Below, piece after piece: positions 1-11,765 of a DNA stretch of 64,000 nucleotides. The notes under the pieces are model-generated. The model did no database searches, had not been told where the DNA came from, and saw only the letters and a program-made list of their open reading frames with translations. The stretch is from assembly GCA_020796225.1 (NCBI GenBank), contig CM036756.1:53405616-53469615 (forward strand), in the 5' to 3' direction. The DNA comes from Arion vulgaris (lineage: Eukaryota; Mollusca; Gastropoda; Stylommatophora; Arionidae). The position numbers were made by a program, and so were the translations under genes. The first letter of the stretch is position 1. Each line of letters starts with the position of its first letter.

Positions 1-75
1 AGGCATTTCTTGTCTCATTCTCATAACATGTCCGAGCCATTTCCATCTTCTCTTTTGAGTATGTCATTCATTGCC
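1..75 (-). mobile_element. LINE 3' coding fragment cut by the window edge
   Basis: Read on the minus strand, this stretch encodes RWKWLGHVMRMRQ, the W-x-GH-x-x-RM motif found downstream of the reverse transcriptase in many invertebrate LINEs. The same motif recurs in this window near 23.73, 28.02, 49.88 and 54.03 kb. No other domain is visible before the window ends. Positions 76-285 show nothing recognisable. Confidence 0.5.
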
Positions 76-285
76 TCTTGTCTTGTGTCTTGGAGTAGTT
101 GGTTATTGGATATTTTTACTGGCCAAAAGATTCCCAAGATTCTGCGAAGACAAGAGTGGTGCATCTGATATCATGCTACAGTATAACTCCAGATGTGATA
201 CTTTCAAGTGGGGTCCGAACAACTATAGGTCTGTCCGGAGTGGTATAACGCTTGTTCAGTAACCGCTAACTTCTTTAACATGTAT

Positions 286-563
286 ATTCAAGAGAAAATG
301 CGTGAACTCACTACAAATGTCACTGTAAAACGAGTACCCCAGTGCTATATTGTCTATTCAAGAGAAAATGCGTGAACTCACTACAAATGTCACTGTAAAA
401 CGAGTACCCCAGTGCTATATTGTATATCCAAGAGAAAATGCGTGAATTCACTACAAATGTCACTGTTAAAACGAGTACCCCAGTGCTATATTGTATATTC
501 AAGAGAAAATGCGTGAACTCACCGCCAATGTCACTATAAAAACGAGTTCCCCAGTGTTATATT
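286..563. repeat. 70-bp minisatellite, about 4 copies, derived from LINE RT sequence
   Basis: Four units start near 286, 356, 426 and 497 (period 70-71 bp). The core contains gcgtgaactcactac and cagtgctatattg. Both strings occur once, in the same order, in the coding strand of the RTE-type LINE at 4344-5255 (plus-strand positions about 4740-4800, reverse-complemented). The last unit runs directly into the continuing LINE sequence at 564. The array is therefore an internal amplification of part of the RT thumb/C-terminal coding region, not an unrelated satellite. Confidence 0.8.
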
Positions 564-974
564 GATCCAATACTTCTGTATGGCGCCGAATCATGGACAA
601 TGAACAAACAACAAATGCGTTCATTGGAAGCCACAGATATGTGGTTTTACAGAAGAATATTGAAAATTCCATACACAGCTAGGAAAATAAATGAGGTTTT
701 AAATCAGGCCTACACACAAAAGAAACCTCACCAAAAGAATAAAAATTCCAGCAATCAATGTTTTTCTGGCATATAATGCGAACATGGTTTAGAACATTTG
801 GAAACAACAGGTAAAATTCAGGGATGGAGAGATCGTGGAAAACAGAAAGAGAAGATGCTGGATGGCCTGACATCACGGTTCGACACAAGATCGACGTCAG
901 AACTGATTACATGCACCAAGAAGAGAGAGTTGTGGGGATACATGATCGCCTACGCCGGCAGGCATGACACGTGA
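564..974 (+). mobile_element. RTE-type LINE C-terminal fragment (family D2)
   Basis: The plus-strand frames, with shifts, match the C-terminal end of the element at 4344-5255. They read a P-I-L-L-Y-G-A-E-S-W-T-M-N-K-Q region, then pieces of the segment around MWFYRRILKIP, and end near MIAYAGRHDT at about 974. Frameshifts break it several times, so it is a dead fragment. It is the direct continuation of the 70-bp array. Confidence 0.75.
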
Positions 975-1003
975 TTGATATGCTTTTACGCTGAGTTATT
1001 AAA

Positions 1004-1045
1004 TATCCACGTTTCACAGCCATATATTGCCACTGGGAGTATGCA
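1004..1045 (-). mobile_element. Short RTE-type LINE scrap
   Basis: The string tttcacagccatat followed by tgccactgggagtatgca matches the LINE piece at about 46885-46925 (minus strand). This is the segment that encodes the conserved P-V-A-A-Y-G-C-E-T-W region after the RT palm. It is only about 40 bp long. Confidence 0.45.
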
Positions 1046-1046
1046 A

Positions 1047-1098
1047 GACACAAATAAGACACAAATAAGACACAAATAAGACACAAATAAGACACAAA
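1047..1098. repeat. 11-bp tandem repeat (acacaaataag)n
   Basis: About five head-to-tail copies of an 11-bp unit with almost no divergence. Confidence 0.9.
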
Positions 1099-1099
1099 T

Positions 1100-2490
1100 A
1101 CAAGAGGAAAATTACACGAAATGGACAGATTTTCTGATTCCACAAATAACGTATCAGCCAATGAACAATTCACACAAAATACAATTCACATAAATGCAAA
1201 CACCATAATCGTGTTACAAACAAAAAAGTTAAAAATGATTCACCTTTTATTTTCCAAGACAAAAGAAAACTAAAATAATAAACTAATGATCACCTACTCC
1301 AAAATGGTTTATGCACAAGTAAATAACAAATAATGCCTATGTAATGCTAATGTTGCAATTATATGTCCAGGAACAGGGGTGATCAAACTAAGATACTAGT
1401 ACCTTTACCTAAATAAAGTCGTTTCAAAACAACGTCACCAATTTATGAAATATCAAAACACGAAGTCAGGTAGTTCAATAATGAACAGAAATCAAATTCA
1501 TCGACTTTGTTTTACCAAAACATTCCTTATCAAGTAATGGGTGGTGCAAGATTTAGGCAATGTGAAATACAATAGTTTGAAAACCGTCATCCAGAAAGGA
1601 AATAGGCGCGTTTACAGATAAACATGAATTTAATGTAATACATTGTAACTCCATAATCAAAATAGCTATGCTGATGAAAACTTTGCTTCTGATGAGGACA
1701 CCCATATCAGAAAGGTTGAAGATTAGAGGGCAGACAAAATTAGACCTCCTAGTTACATAGGTTGTGTTGTAAGGCAGGAGGCTTACAACCCATTCCTGCA
1801 AAATATATTGTACTAATCAAACGACAGCAAAGGGATAGCAAATGAAGAGCAGTGAACATACTATACATCACTGAAGACCGTCATCACAAGATAACAATGG
1901 AGATGGATTTGACATGTTTTTTGTATATCAGTATAGAAATTGGCTTGAACAACTCTTCAGTGGACATCAGATCTGAAAAGAAGACCTGGACGTCTTAGAC
2001 ATGGAGAAGAACTGAGAAAAGAAAATTGAAATATTCTGCCTACACAATGGAAACAATCGTCCGCAATTGAAATATCTTGTTTACACTTTACGTGTCAAAA
2101 AGCGGCACGAAGGGGATATAGACAGACTACAATATTCTCTTATATTGATAAAAACGTTGTTTAATTTCGTGTTTTGATATTACTTTCTTCGCATATACAG
2201 CTTGACTGCACTATATTCTATTACCAATATCCACCAATTTACAAACTGTACAGATTTTCAGTGTACTGCTGTCAGGGGGAAAAAACCTGAATAATATAAG
2301 CTATTCTTCTAATCTTAAACTTGTAGATGCCACAAGAAGTCACAAACAGGTCATATACAAAACAAAGCATGTATAATGGTCAAGAATTTGAAACTGTACC
2401 ACATGCTTCTCAATGAATATCTCTGACCGTTGACATACTATTTGTTGACATTTCTGAAAATAAATTAATAAAATCAACATTCATATGTGA
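1100..2490. other. AT-rich stretch with no recognised feature
   Basis: I see no coding similarity, tandem structure or terminal repeat in this 1.4 kb. Short open frames (for example minus strand 1553-1801) have no recognisable domain. It may be old intergenic or transposon-derived DNA. Confidence 0.5.
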
Positions 2491-2560
2491 CGGTAGTGGC
2501 AAAACACATAAAAACAAAATACTGTAGTTTTATCAAATAAAAAAACAATAAAAATACACA

Positions 2561-2809
2561 GAACACCTAGTATGGACTACATATGATGGCCCCCTTCCGT
2601 CTGTCTATCACAAATACATTGATGACTGTATTGGCATCACTGATATGACTGAAGCCGATTTGTCACGACCTAGTTATGCTTGTCTATTCATGGGTTATCT
2701 TGAACACCTAGTATGGACTACATATGATGGCCCCTTCCGTCTGTCTATCACAGATACATTGATGACTGTATTGGCATCACTGATATGACTGAAGCCGATT
2801 TGTCACGCT
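2561..2809 (+). repeat. Direct duplication of the RT motif-C segment in the Penelope-like element
   Basis: A 107-bp stretch is present at 2561-2667 and again at 2703-2809, with a 35-bp spacer. Both copies encode KYIDDCIGITDM or RYIDDCIGITDM, the YxDD catalytic motif of the RT. Only the second copy continues into the rest of the RT. The first is probably a local duplication or a nested truncated copy. Confidence 0.85.
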
Positions 2810-3820
2810 TCATTAATTTCATTAATGTTTTCAACCCTTATATTCGTTTTACTTCTCACATCTCCACTACTTGTGTCAACTTTCTTGACATTACTATCAC
2901 ATTACGCCTATCCGCTATCACTACATCAGTATATTACAAGCCTACTGATGCACATAGTTTTCTCCTCTATACTTCTTCCCATCCCCGGGCTTGTCGTGAC
3001 TCTTTGCCATTCTCGCAGCTCTTACGCCTTCGTCGCCTTTGTAGCGAGGACTATGATTTTCTTGAGAGAGCTCGCGAGATGCTTGATTTCTTTCGTAGGC
3101 GCCTATACCCGGAGAGGGTGCTTGTCTCGGCTATGCATCGAGTTCAGAAAATCACTCACCAGCAGGCCCTTACCAGCCAGCATAGGTCTACTAGCTCTGA
3201 CAGAGTAAAACTTATCTTAACTTACCACCCCCATAGTTCCCTGGTGAAAATGTTTTATTCCGTCATCTGTCTATCCTTAGGTCAGATCCTGAGACCCGTT
3301 CTGTCTTCCCCAACTATCCTTTGGTGGCTTACAGACGGGATAGAAGTCTTAAGGATATGTTGGTACATAGTCGCCTTAAGTCCAATATTCAGACTCATTT
3401 TGGCACTGTCCAGTGTGGCCGTCGGCGTTGCAACACGTGTGCTTATGTGATACAGACGCATACTGTATCTTTTCCTTTAGGCACATTTCGTATTGACAAT
3501 GGGTTCACATGCGAGTCCCGTAATCTTATATATGCCATTATCTGTAAGCGGTGTAACAAGGCTTATATCGGCGAGACAGGCAAGAGGTTCAGTGACCGAT
3601 TCGCCCAACACTTGCGCGACATACGCCAATGCTCTGTGACCCTGTAGCCACCCATTTCAATGTTACTGGCCATTTAGGAGCTCACGATGTCCAGGTCACA
3701 GCCATCCGATCATGTTCCTCGGATGATCGCAGTCGATTTGCTCTGGAGAATCGGTTGATTTCTTTGTATGGTACCTTGCGACCACGCGGGCTCAACGTAT
3801 TACATTCTTATGCTTCTTAG
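2740..3820 (+). pseudogene. Penelope-like RT with C-terminal GIY-YIG endonuclease, frameshifted
   Basis: The product would be a Penelope-type reverse transcriptase fused to a GIY-YIG nuclease. Visible in order are the RT motif YIDDCIG, the downstream palm segment with N-F-L-D-I-T, the thumb segment with YTSSHPRACRDSLPFSQ, a Cys motif (CGRRRCNTC), then the nuclease signature NLIYAIICKRCNKAYIGET followed by F-x-x-R-F-x-x-H. The frame shifts near 3230-3320 and again near 3640. The ORF ends at LRPRGLNV around 3805. The RT fingers upstream of YIDD are missing or unreadable. The GIY-YIG part keeps the Tyr and Gly residues, but the broken frame makes it non-functional. Confidence 0.8.
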
Positions 3821-4343
3821 TACTTTCTCTTCCCATGCTTTGTAATCTATATGGGTATATGTTGCATGTATTCAAGTTATATACTTACTAGATGTTTCAT
3901 TGTTTCTTTTCCGTTCTATTTCTAGTTTTTATGTGTGTTTTTGTGTTACATTTATTTCGTTATTCGTTTTTATTCCAGATTTTCATTAGATACGTTTGTA
4001 TTTGGTCGTCCATTTGTGTTTCATTTTAATTTGTCACTCGTGTTTGTTCGTTTGCTTGATAAAGGCCTTGTTGGTCGAAACGTTGCTGTATTTTGTCATT
4101 GTTTTTGTAATTTGTAAAACTACAGTACTTTGTAATTACGTGTTTTGCCAATCAAATAGTTTTACTGCAGTTCCATATATATATACTAAAATACACAGCA
4201 ACGTTTTGACCAAAATGCCTTTATCAAGCAAAGGATGCAATAGAAGTGCAGAATTTCACTTTTCACACAGCACAGAACAAGTATAATCAAACATTAAGTT
4301 CCTAGCGGTCTTAAATGATAATCAATCAATCAAGTGCAGTGCC

Positions 4344-5255
4344 TGCCGGCGTAGGCGATCATGTCTCTCCACAACTCTCTTTCTTGGTGCATGTAATCAG
4401 TTCTGACGTCGATATTTTGTCGAACCATGATGTCAGGCCATCCAACATTTTCTCCCTCTGTCTTCCACGATCTCTCCTTCCCTGAATTTTACCTGTAGTC
4501 ACCAAATGGTCTAAACCTTCTCTTCGCATTATGTGCGGCCCGAAAAACCTTGATTGTCGGATTCTTATTCTTTTGATAAGGTTTCTTTGTGTGCAGGCCT
4601 GATTTAAAACCTCCACATTTGTTTTCTTTGCTGTCCATGGAATTTTCAGCATTCTTGTGTAAAACCACATCTCTGTGCCTTCCAATGATCATATCTATTG
4701 TTTGTTCATTATCCATGATTCGCTGCCATACATAAGTATTGGTTCAATATAGCACTGGAGTACTCGTTTTCGCAATGTCATTGGTAGTGAGTTCACGCAT
4801 ATTGTGTTCTTCATTTTCATAAAAGCTGCTTTCGTTTGAGCTATTCTACTCCTAATCTCTGTAGTACATCTTCCATCTGATGTTAGGAATGTTCCCAGAT
4901 ACTTGAATCGATGGACTTGTTTCAGTGTTCTGTTATTTATTTTGATATTACATGTTGGTGTTTCCTGTTTCTTGGAGACAACCATAACCTCTGTTTTCTT
5001 TATATTCATGCTTAATCCTTTCTTTTCACTTTCTCTCACTAATATGTCTATCAAGTCTTGTAGGTCTTGTTCATTTGTAGCCATGAGAATTGTGTCATCA
5101 GCGTACCTTAGGTTGTTTAAATTTTGTCCACCGACTGTTATTCTTGTCTTTTCTTCTATAGATCTCATGATGTTTTCGCTATATAAGTTGAATAGGTCTG
5201 GTGAGAGTACGCACCCTTGTCGTACTCCTAACTGTATCGCCTGATAGATTCCAAT
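4344..5255 (-). mobile_element. RTE-type LINE, RT and C-terminal part (family D2), broken
   Basis: The minus strand reads, in order, [19 protein letters not shown] (RT motif B region), [12 protein letters not shown] (motif C with intact YADD), [35 protein letters not shown], then after a frameshift a basic C-terminal region (QGRRDRGRQREKMLDG) ending close to 4344. The first half of the RT and the endonuclease are absent. The family is RTE-like by motif order, which is a judgement from memory of such elements. It is the one-copy counterpart of the 70-bp array near position 286. Confidence 0.8.
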
Positions 5256-5284
5256 CTTACTCTCTAAATGATAATATGTGACTT

Positions 5285-6575
5285 AAAACATAGTTTTACT
5301 GCATACATAGTTTTACAAAGCTACATAGTTTTACTGCAGTCTTCTATTCTATCGCTATATAGTTTTACTGCAGTCTTCCCTTATATCGATACATAGTTTT
5401 ACTGTAGTCTTCCCTTATATCGATACATAGTTTTACTGTAATCTTCCCTTATATCAATACATAGTTTTACTGCAATCTTCCCTTATATCGATACATAGTT
5501 TTACTGCAGTCTTCCTTTATATCGATACATAGTTTTACTGCAGTGTTCCTTATATCGACACATAGTTTTACTGCAGTCTTCCTTATATCGACACATAGTT
5601 TTACTGCAGTCTTCCCTTATATCGACACATAGTTTTACTGCAGTCTTCCCTTATATCGATACATAGTTTTACTGTAATCTTCCCTTATATCAATACATAG
5701 TTTTACTGAAATCTTCCCTTATATCGATACATAGTTTTACTGCAGTCTTCCTTTATATCGATACATAGTTTTACTGCAGTCTTCCTTTATATCGACACAT
5801 AGTTTTATTGTAGTCTTCCCTTATATCGATACATAGTCTTACTGTAGTCTTCCCTTATATCGATACATAGTTTTACTGTAATCTTCCCTTATATCGATAC
5901 ATAGTTTTACTGTAATCTTCCCTTATATCAATACATAGTTTTACTGTAATCTTCCCTTATATCGACACATAGTTTTACTGTAGTCTTCCCTTATATCGAT
6001 ACATAGTTTTACTGTAGTCGTCCCTTATATCGATACATAGTTTTACTGCAGTCTTCCCTTATATCGATACATAGTTTTACTGCAGTCTTCCTTTATATCG
6101 ATACATAGTTTTACTGTAGTCTTCCTTATATCGACACATAGTTTTACTGCAGTCTTCCTTATATCGATACATAGTTTTACTGCAGTCTTCCTTATATCGA
6201 CACATAGTTTTATTGTAGTCTTCCTTATATCAATACATAGTTTTACTGCAATCTTCCCTTATATCGATACATAGTTTTACTGCAGTCTTCCTTTATATCG
6301 ATACATAGTTTTACTGCAGTCTTCCTTTATATCGACACATAGTTTTATTGTAGTCTTCCCTTATATCAATACATAGTTTTACTGTAGTCTTCCCTTATAT
6401 CGATACATAGTTTTACTGTAGTCTTCCTTTATATCGACACATAGTTTTACTGTAGTCTTCCCTTATATCGATACATAGTTTTAATCTTCCCTTATATCGA
6501 TACATAGTTTTACTGTAATCTTCCCTTATATCGATACATAGTTTTACTGTAGTCTTCCTTATATCGATACATAGT
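5285..6575. repeat. 34-bp minisatellite, left block, about 37 copies
   Basis: Units follow tatatcgatacatagttt plus tactgcagtcttccct, with period 32-35 bp. Common variants are gat/gac, gcagt/gtagt and two or three C's. The block stops at 6575 and resumes at about 8344 with the same unit, so both blocks were one array that was split. No gene is present. Confidence 0.95.
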
Positions 6576-8343
6576 GTATTGTATATATGGCCTTTTCGTC
6601 TTTACAGACGGTCAATTGGCAAGTGTTTTACTGAAACAATTTCTGAGTTTTTCTTCTCTTCTTGTCTTTCTGCTCCTCCCTAAGTCTCTCTTCAAAAGAC
6701 TGCACCTTTGTGCAATGTTGTTTTCCATATATCTCGATCATCAGCCAGTTTTTCCCATTTGCTGGGGCCGATAACAAAAAAGTTATTCATTGAGGCCTTT
6801 CAGACATCTTTATATCTCAGCAGTGGTCTGCCTTGGTGCCTCTTCCTCTCCGAAAGTTCACAGAACAACATTTGTTTTGGAATGCGGACATTGTCCATTC
6901 TTCGCACATGCCCTAGCCATCCAAGTCTTCAACTGCTGAGCATGCCCATGATAGAAGGCAAGTTTACATGATGCAGTACTTCAGAGTTGGTTATCTTGTC
7001 GTAACACCTGATGTTCATAATCTTGCGGAGACATCTTCGTCTGCAATGTTATTTTTTTTTTTTTCCCGTTCTTTTTGATAGTTTGCCGAATGTAGTAGCC
7101 GCACTGTCTATTCCTGCGTTGATTTCTTCCATCAACCGAAAAGCTGGCAGTGACTATGGACCCAAGATAGCAGAATTTTTAAACTGGGGTTAGATAAACA
7201 TTTAAAGTGATATTTGTTGATGTGTTATTTCCCTGACATAAAACCACTGTTTTGGTGACACTTATAGTCAGAGAAAACAGGTCGCATGCCCTGGTCAAAT
7301 TATTTATTAGAGATTGCAGTGTAGACTCACTGTGTGCAACTAAGGCAGCATCGTCAGCAAAAATGAGTTCCTTGAGGAGAATTTCTGTTGTTTTTGTTTT
7401 GGCTCTTAAGCGAACCAAGTTGAAGAGTGAGCCACCAGATCTCGTGCGGATGAAAACATCTCCATCAGCATCCCCGGAGGCGTGGCGTAACAAGACTGGG
7501 AAGAAGATACCAAAGAGAGTGGGGGCAAGGACACAGTCCTGTTTGACTCCATTCTTAACCTCGAAGCTATCAGATGTGCTACCAACGAACTGTATACTGG
7601 TTTTCATGCCCTCATGTAAGGAGATGATCAGTTGGAGCAACTTTGGGGGCAGCCGATATGTTTTATTATTTTATAAAGTCCTGGTCTGCTGACCGTATCA
7701 AATGCCTTTGTCAGATCTACGAAAGCAATAACAATGGATTTCTCTGCTCTCTGCATTTCTCTTGCAGTTGTCGAAGAGTAAATATTATGTCAGTTGTTGA
7801 CCGTCCAACTCTGAATCCACATTGTGACTTTGGAAGAACACGCTATGCCAGTTTCTGTAGTCGTTTTGAAAGGACTAGTTTAAAAGCCTTACCTGTAACA
7901 CTTAAAAGGGAGATGCTTCTGTAGTTGTTGCAGTTCCCCATGTCCCTTTGTTTGTATAAAGTGTCACTATTTTTGCATCCGTCATCCTCTTCATTTGTGC
8001 CTAGCCTAGGCAGCTGATATAGGGAATGTACCCTGCCCATTTTGCACAAAACCCCTCTCTTCCCTACTGTTTAATCCAAAGGAAAGACAAGTCCATACGT
8101 TTGGAATCAAGCAGGGTTTGGCAGGGGATGTCAGAAGATGAAATAAGTACACATATAACCATCAACTGCCTTAGGTCCCTCCTCCGGATTTGTGGTCAAG
8201 GTTTGCTCCTCTAGCCCTCTGCATAACCGCTGACCAACAAGGCAGTGGGGATTTTCTATTAGGGTTTACTCTCCTAGCCTTTAGCTCTCCCGAACCCCCC
8301 TTCACAAGCCAGTGAGTTTAACAGTTGCAGATGGTACCGTTTA
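6576..8343 (-). mobile_element. LINE (family F) inserted in the 34-bp array, degenerate
   Basis: Minus-strand order: a 5' part without clear coding (8050-8343); RT fingers NNYRSISLLSVTGKAFK (about 7930); RT motif B GVKQDCVLAPTLFGIFF (about 7550); motif C LIFADDAALVAHSE (about 7340); then the 3' part (6590-6975) with LRWLGHVRRM and the cDNA-strand end gtctgtaaagacg near 6600. The 3' part is closely related to the plus-strand copy at 27625-28345. Many stops and shifts are present. The flanks are the same 34-bp minisatellite on both sides, so this is an insertion into an existing array. Confidence 0.8.
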
Positions 8344-9622
8344 AGTTTACTGCAGTCTTCTTTTATATCGATACATAGTTTTACTGTAGTCTTCCCTTAT
8401 ATCGATACATAGTTTTACTGCAGTCTTCCTTTATATCGACACATAGTTTTACTGTAGTCTTCCTTATATCGATACATAGTTTTACTGTAGTCTTCCTTAT
8501 ATCGATACATAGTTTTACTGCAGTCTTCTTTTATATCGATACATAGTTTTACTGTAGTCTTCCCTTATATCGATACATAGTTTTACTGTAGTCTTCCTTT
8601 ATATCGACACATAGTTTTACTGCAGTCTTCTTTTATATCGATACATAGTTTTACTGTAGTCTTCCCTTATATCGATACATAGTTTTACTGTAGTATTCTC
8701 TTATATCAATACGTAGTTTTACTGTAGTCTCTCCTTATATCGATACATAGTTTTACTGTAGTATTCTCTTATATCGATACATAGTTTTACTGTAGTCTTC
8801 CCTTATATCGATACATAGTTTTACTGTAGTCTTCCTTATATCGATACATAGTTTTACTGTAGTCTTCCTTATATCGATACATAGTTTTACTGTAGTCTTC
8901 CTTATATCGATACATAGTTTTACTGCAGTCTTCCTTATATCGATACATAGTTTTACTGTAGTCTTCCTTATATCGATACATAGTTTTACTGTAGTCTTCC
9001 TTATATCGACACATAGTTTTACTGTAGTATTCTCTTATATCGATACATAGTTTTACTGTAGTCTTCCCTTATATCGATACATAGTTTTACTGTAGTCTTC
9101 CTTTATATCGACACATAGTTTTACTGTAGTATTCTCTTATATCGATACATAGTTTTACTGTAGTCTTCCCTTATATCGATACATAGTTTTACTGTAGTAT
9201 TCTCTTATATCGATACATAGTTTTACTGTAGTCTTCCCTTATATCGATACATAGTTTTACTGTAGTCTTCCTTATATCGATACATAGTTTTACTGTAGTC
9301 TTCCTTATATCGATACATAGTTTTACTGTAGTCTTCCTTATATCGATACATAGTTTTACTGTAGTATTCTCTTATATCGATACATAGTTTTACTGCAGTC
9401 TTCCCTTATATCGACACATAGTTTTACTGCAGTCTTCCCTTATATCGACACATAGTTTTACTGTAGTATTTTATATCGATACATAGTTTTACTGCAGTCT
9501 TCCCTTATATCGACACATAGTTTTACTGCAGTCTTCCCTTATATCGACACATAGTTTTACTGCAGTCTTCCCTTATATCGACACATAGTTTTACTGCAGT
9601 CTTCCCTTATATCGACACATAG
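8344..9622. repeat. 34-bp minisatellite, right block, about 38 copies
   Basis: Same unit as 5285-6575, with an additional local variant (tagtattctcttata) that is common here and absent from the left block. This suggests further local homogenisation after the LINE split the array. Apparent open frames such as minus 8787-9014 are by-products of the repeat. Confidence 0.95.
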
Positions 9623-9900
9623 ATGACGGTACAATAATAATGAATAAAGATAGATCTGGCAAATGTGTAGTAACATTCATCATCTACTGAAATAGATTAT
9701 GGTTCTAGTCGGCGTGTAGTAACATTCTCTATAATTAAACATTTCATCTTCCTATTGAACACGGGTCGACATACAATATTCGCATATATTTTATATTTTG
9801 CGACATAATTTTCCAGGTTTTTTACTTATTCCAAATCATCCAAAAACCAATTTTAAGCTTTTTTTCTCCATGCTCTTCATGGTCTTCTCAGAGTATGCCC
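9623..9900. other. No recognised feature
   Basis: AT-rich spacer between two arrays. It contains two partly similar strings (gtgtagtaacatt at about 9666 and 9714). Nothing coding was recognised. Confidence 0.5.
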
Positions 9901-9903
9901 AAC

Positions 9904-10240
9904 TTACAAGTTTTACATACAAAATTTACCAACAGATATTACATACAAAAATTACCAACAGATATTACATACAAAAATTACCAACAGATATTACATACAA
10001 AAATTACCAACAGATATTGAATACAAAAAATTACCAACAGATATTACATACAAAAATTACCAACAGATATTACATACAAAAAATTACCAACAGATATTAC
10101 ATACAAAAATTACCAACAGATATTACATACAAAAATTACCAACAGATATTACATACAAAAAATTACCAACAGATATTACATACAAAAATTACCAACAGAT
10201 ATTACATACAAAAATTACCAAGTGAAATTGCATAAAAAAA
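9904..10240. repeat. 26-bp minisatellite, about 13 copies
   Basis: Unit ttaccaacagatattacatacaaaaa, with 25- to 27-bp variants caused by A-run length. The plus-strand open frame through it is a repeat artefact. Confidence 0.95.
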
Positions 10241-11093
10241 TTACTTACAGCAGTATCCGCAAGACTTCAGACAACGATGTTTCATTATTTCTTTCAAATC
10301 GTTGCAATTGCAATTTTCCTTCGTCGCTCTTCTTTGACAATATATAGGTAAGAAATCTTCACACTTCTCTGACATTCAGGACAAAAATATTATATGACAC
10401 ATGTAGATCAATTTTGTGCAAATGTTGTTAAGTATTACATGTAAGAATTATATGTCTTAATTTATGCAATAATAATACTCGATGTAAGAATTATATCTAA
10501 CGTATGTAATAACTAGCAGTTTACCCGTTCTTCGTCTGGGGAATTTAGTTTAAATCTATTTGTCAAGTCCCTTAAAGAAACATGCCCCGTTGCCTAAAAA
10601 TCGGCTTCTTCCCCATTAAAAACAATACATTTTCTCTCCATACTTATTTTGTCGTTTGACCACATAAGATTAAAATGTCCCTCATTCCGATTGCCAGTAA
10701 AACATGATACAATAGAACTCCTGTTTCCGTGAAAGTTGACAAACAACAATTTAAAATGTCTCTCATTCCGATTGCCAGTAAAACCAGATACAATAGAATT
10801 CCCGTTCCCCTGAAAGTTGAATTTAGATCAAATCTAGTTGTAATATTTCACCACTTTTAAAGTTATATTTGTTATCTTTTTCCGCTGATCTTCCGAGCCC
10901 ATATAAACTGTTCCTCATTCCGATTGCCAGTAAAACATGATATAATTGAATTCCCGTGAAAGTTGAAAAAAAACAATTGGCAAATTACATTTATTCAGAT
11001 TATTAACTTATCGACGTGTTTAAAAAAAAAGAATTGACCGAGCGTAAGCAGTGTTTTTTTTAAAAATGCGTTCGAACGTGAATCGAGCGCATT
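10241..11093. other. AT-rich region with a three-times repeated 40-60 bp segment
   Basis: No gene recognised. A segment beginning ctcattccgattgccagtaaaa and ending near gaaagttga occurs near 10681, 10761 and 10914, so it is a small dispersed repeat or decayed array. At 10510-10545 the string ctagcagtttacccgttcttcg resembles a short conserved start seen on several invertebrate interspersed repeats; this last point is recall, not proof. Confidence 0.5.
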
Positions 11094-11101
11094 TCCTACA
11101 G

Positions 11102-11542
11102 CAACGTTTCTCAAAGTGGGCAGTACACCCCCAGTTGGTGATGAAGCCTTCTAGGGAAGGGGGTAGTGGGTTCAGAAGAATTGAGGGGAAGTGTTCAGAC
11201 GATTACGGGTCGGTGGCTCCTAAAAGAAGAAATTAATAATAAATATTTTTAATAAATTATTTTCGTGATTTTGCGATTGAATAATAATTTCAAAATTGAA
11301 ATTCTGCATTTTAATTCATCGCATGCCCATCTTACACGATCCATCTTTTCATAAATTTTCTATTTCATGCATACAATCATTTGAAAATTGACCATGTATG
11401 AAAGAAACTCGTATATATCAATTTTCTATGTCAAAATAAAACATATTGGGGGCGTTGGCAAACTGTTATAATGTGGAGGGGGCGTTATAAAGTTTATGTT
11501 GTACAAAGTGGGCGGTGGGCCGAAAAAGTTTGGGAATCTATG
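11102..11542. mobile_element. hAT-type MITE, 441 bp
   Basis: The left end caacgtttctcaaagtgggc and the right end (reverse complement begins catagattcccaaactt) form imperfect terminal inverted repeats of the hAT type (CA...TTCTCAAA). They are flanked by imperfect 8-bp target duplications, tcctacag (11094-11101) and gtctacag (11543-11550), with 6 of 8 bases equal. An 8-bp duplication is the hAT hallmark. The interior has no transposase frame, so it is non-autonomous. Confidence 0.7.
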
Positions 11543-11765
11543 GTCTACAGAAATGTAAACTGGTACGTTAGCAACTACTCTACAGAAACTTATAAATAGA
11601 TGTGTTTAAAATATGTTATAATAATAGTGACCTTCTCATAGCATTATAGGATCGGGACGTTGAACGGAAAGTAACAACGTGATCACGTGACCAGGAACGT
11701 CGTGAAAACATTAATAGACATGTTCGTCGATTTCTTTTTTTTTTCGATCCAGAAGCACTTGAGCT

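Larger units (their letters stand above)
2497..4290 (+). mobile_element. Penelope-like element, degenerate, with inverted-repeat flanks
   Basis: A Penelope-like retroelement remnant. The RT-GIY-YIG coding part lies at about 2590-3820. Its downstream non-coding tail (about 3821-4160) has an inverted partial copy upstream at 2497-2558, where tggcaaaacac and tactgtagtttta match the reverse complement of 4095-4152. A second inverted copy follows at about 4185-4240 (aatacacagcaacgtttt and tttatcaagc). Inverted and partial terminal repeats of this kind are usual for Penelope-like elements. Another copy of the same tail lies at 18250-18375 on the minus strand. The element is inactive because its ORF is frameshifted. 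Confidence 0.75.

Noticed and set aside
5285..9622. CRISPR-like array (regular short repeats)
   Set aside because: Repeats are directly contiguous with no unique spacers, no cas genes are present and the genome is eukaryotic.
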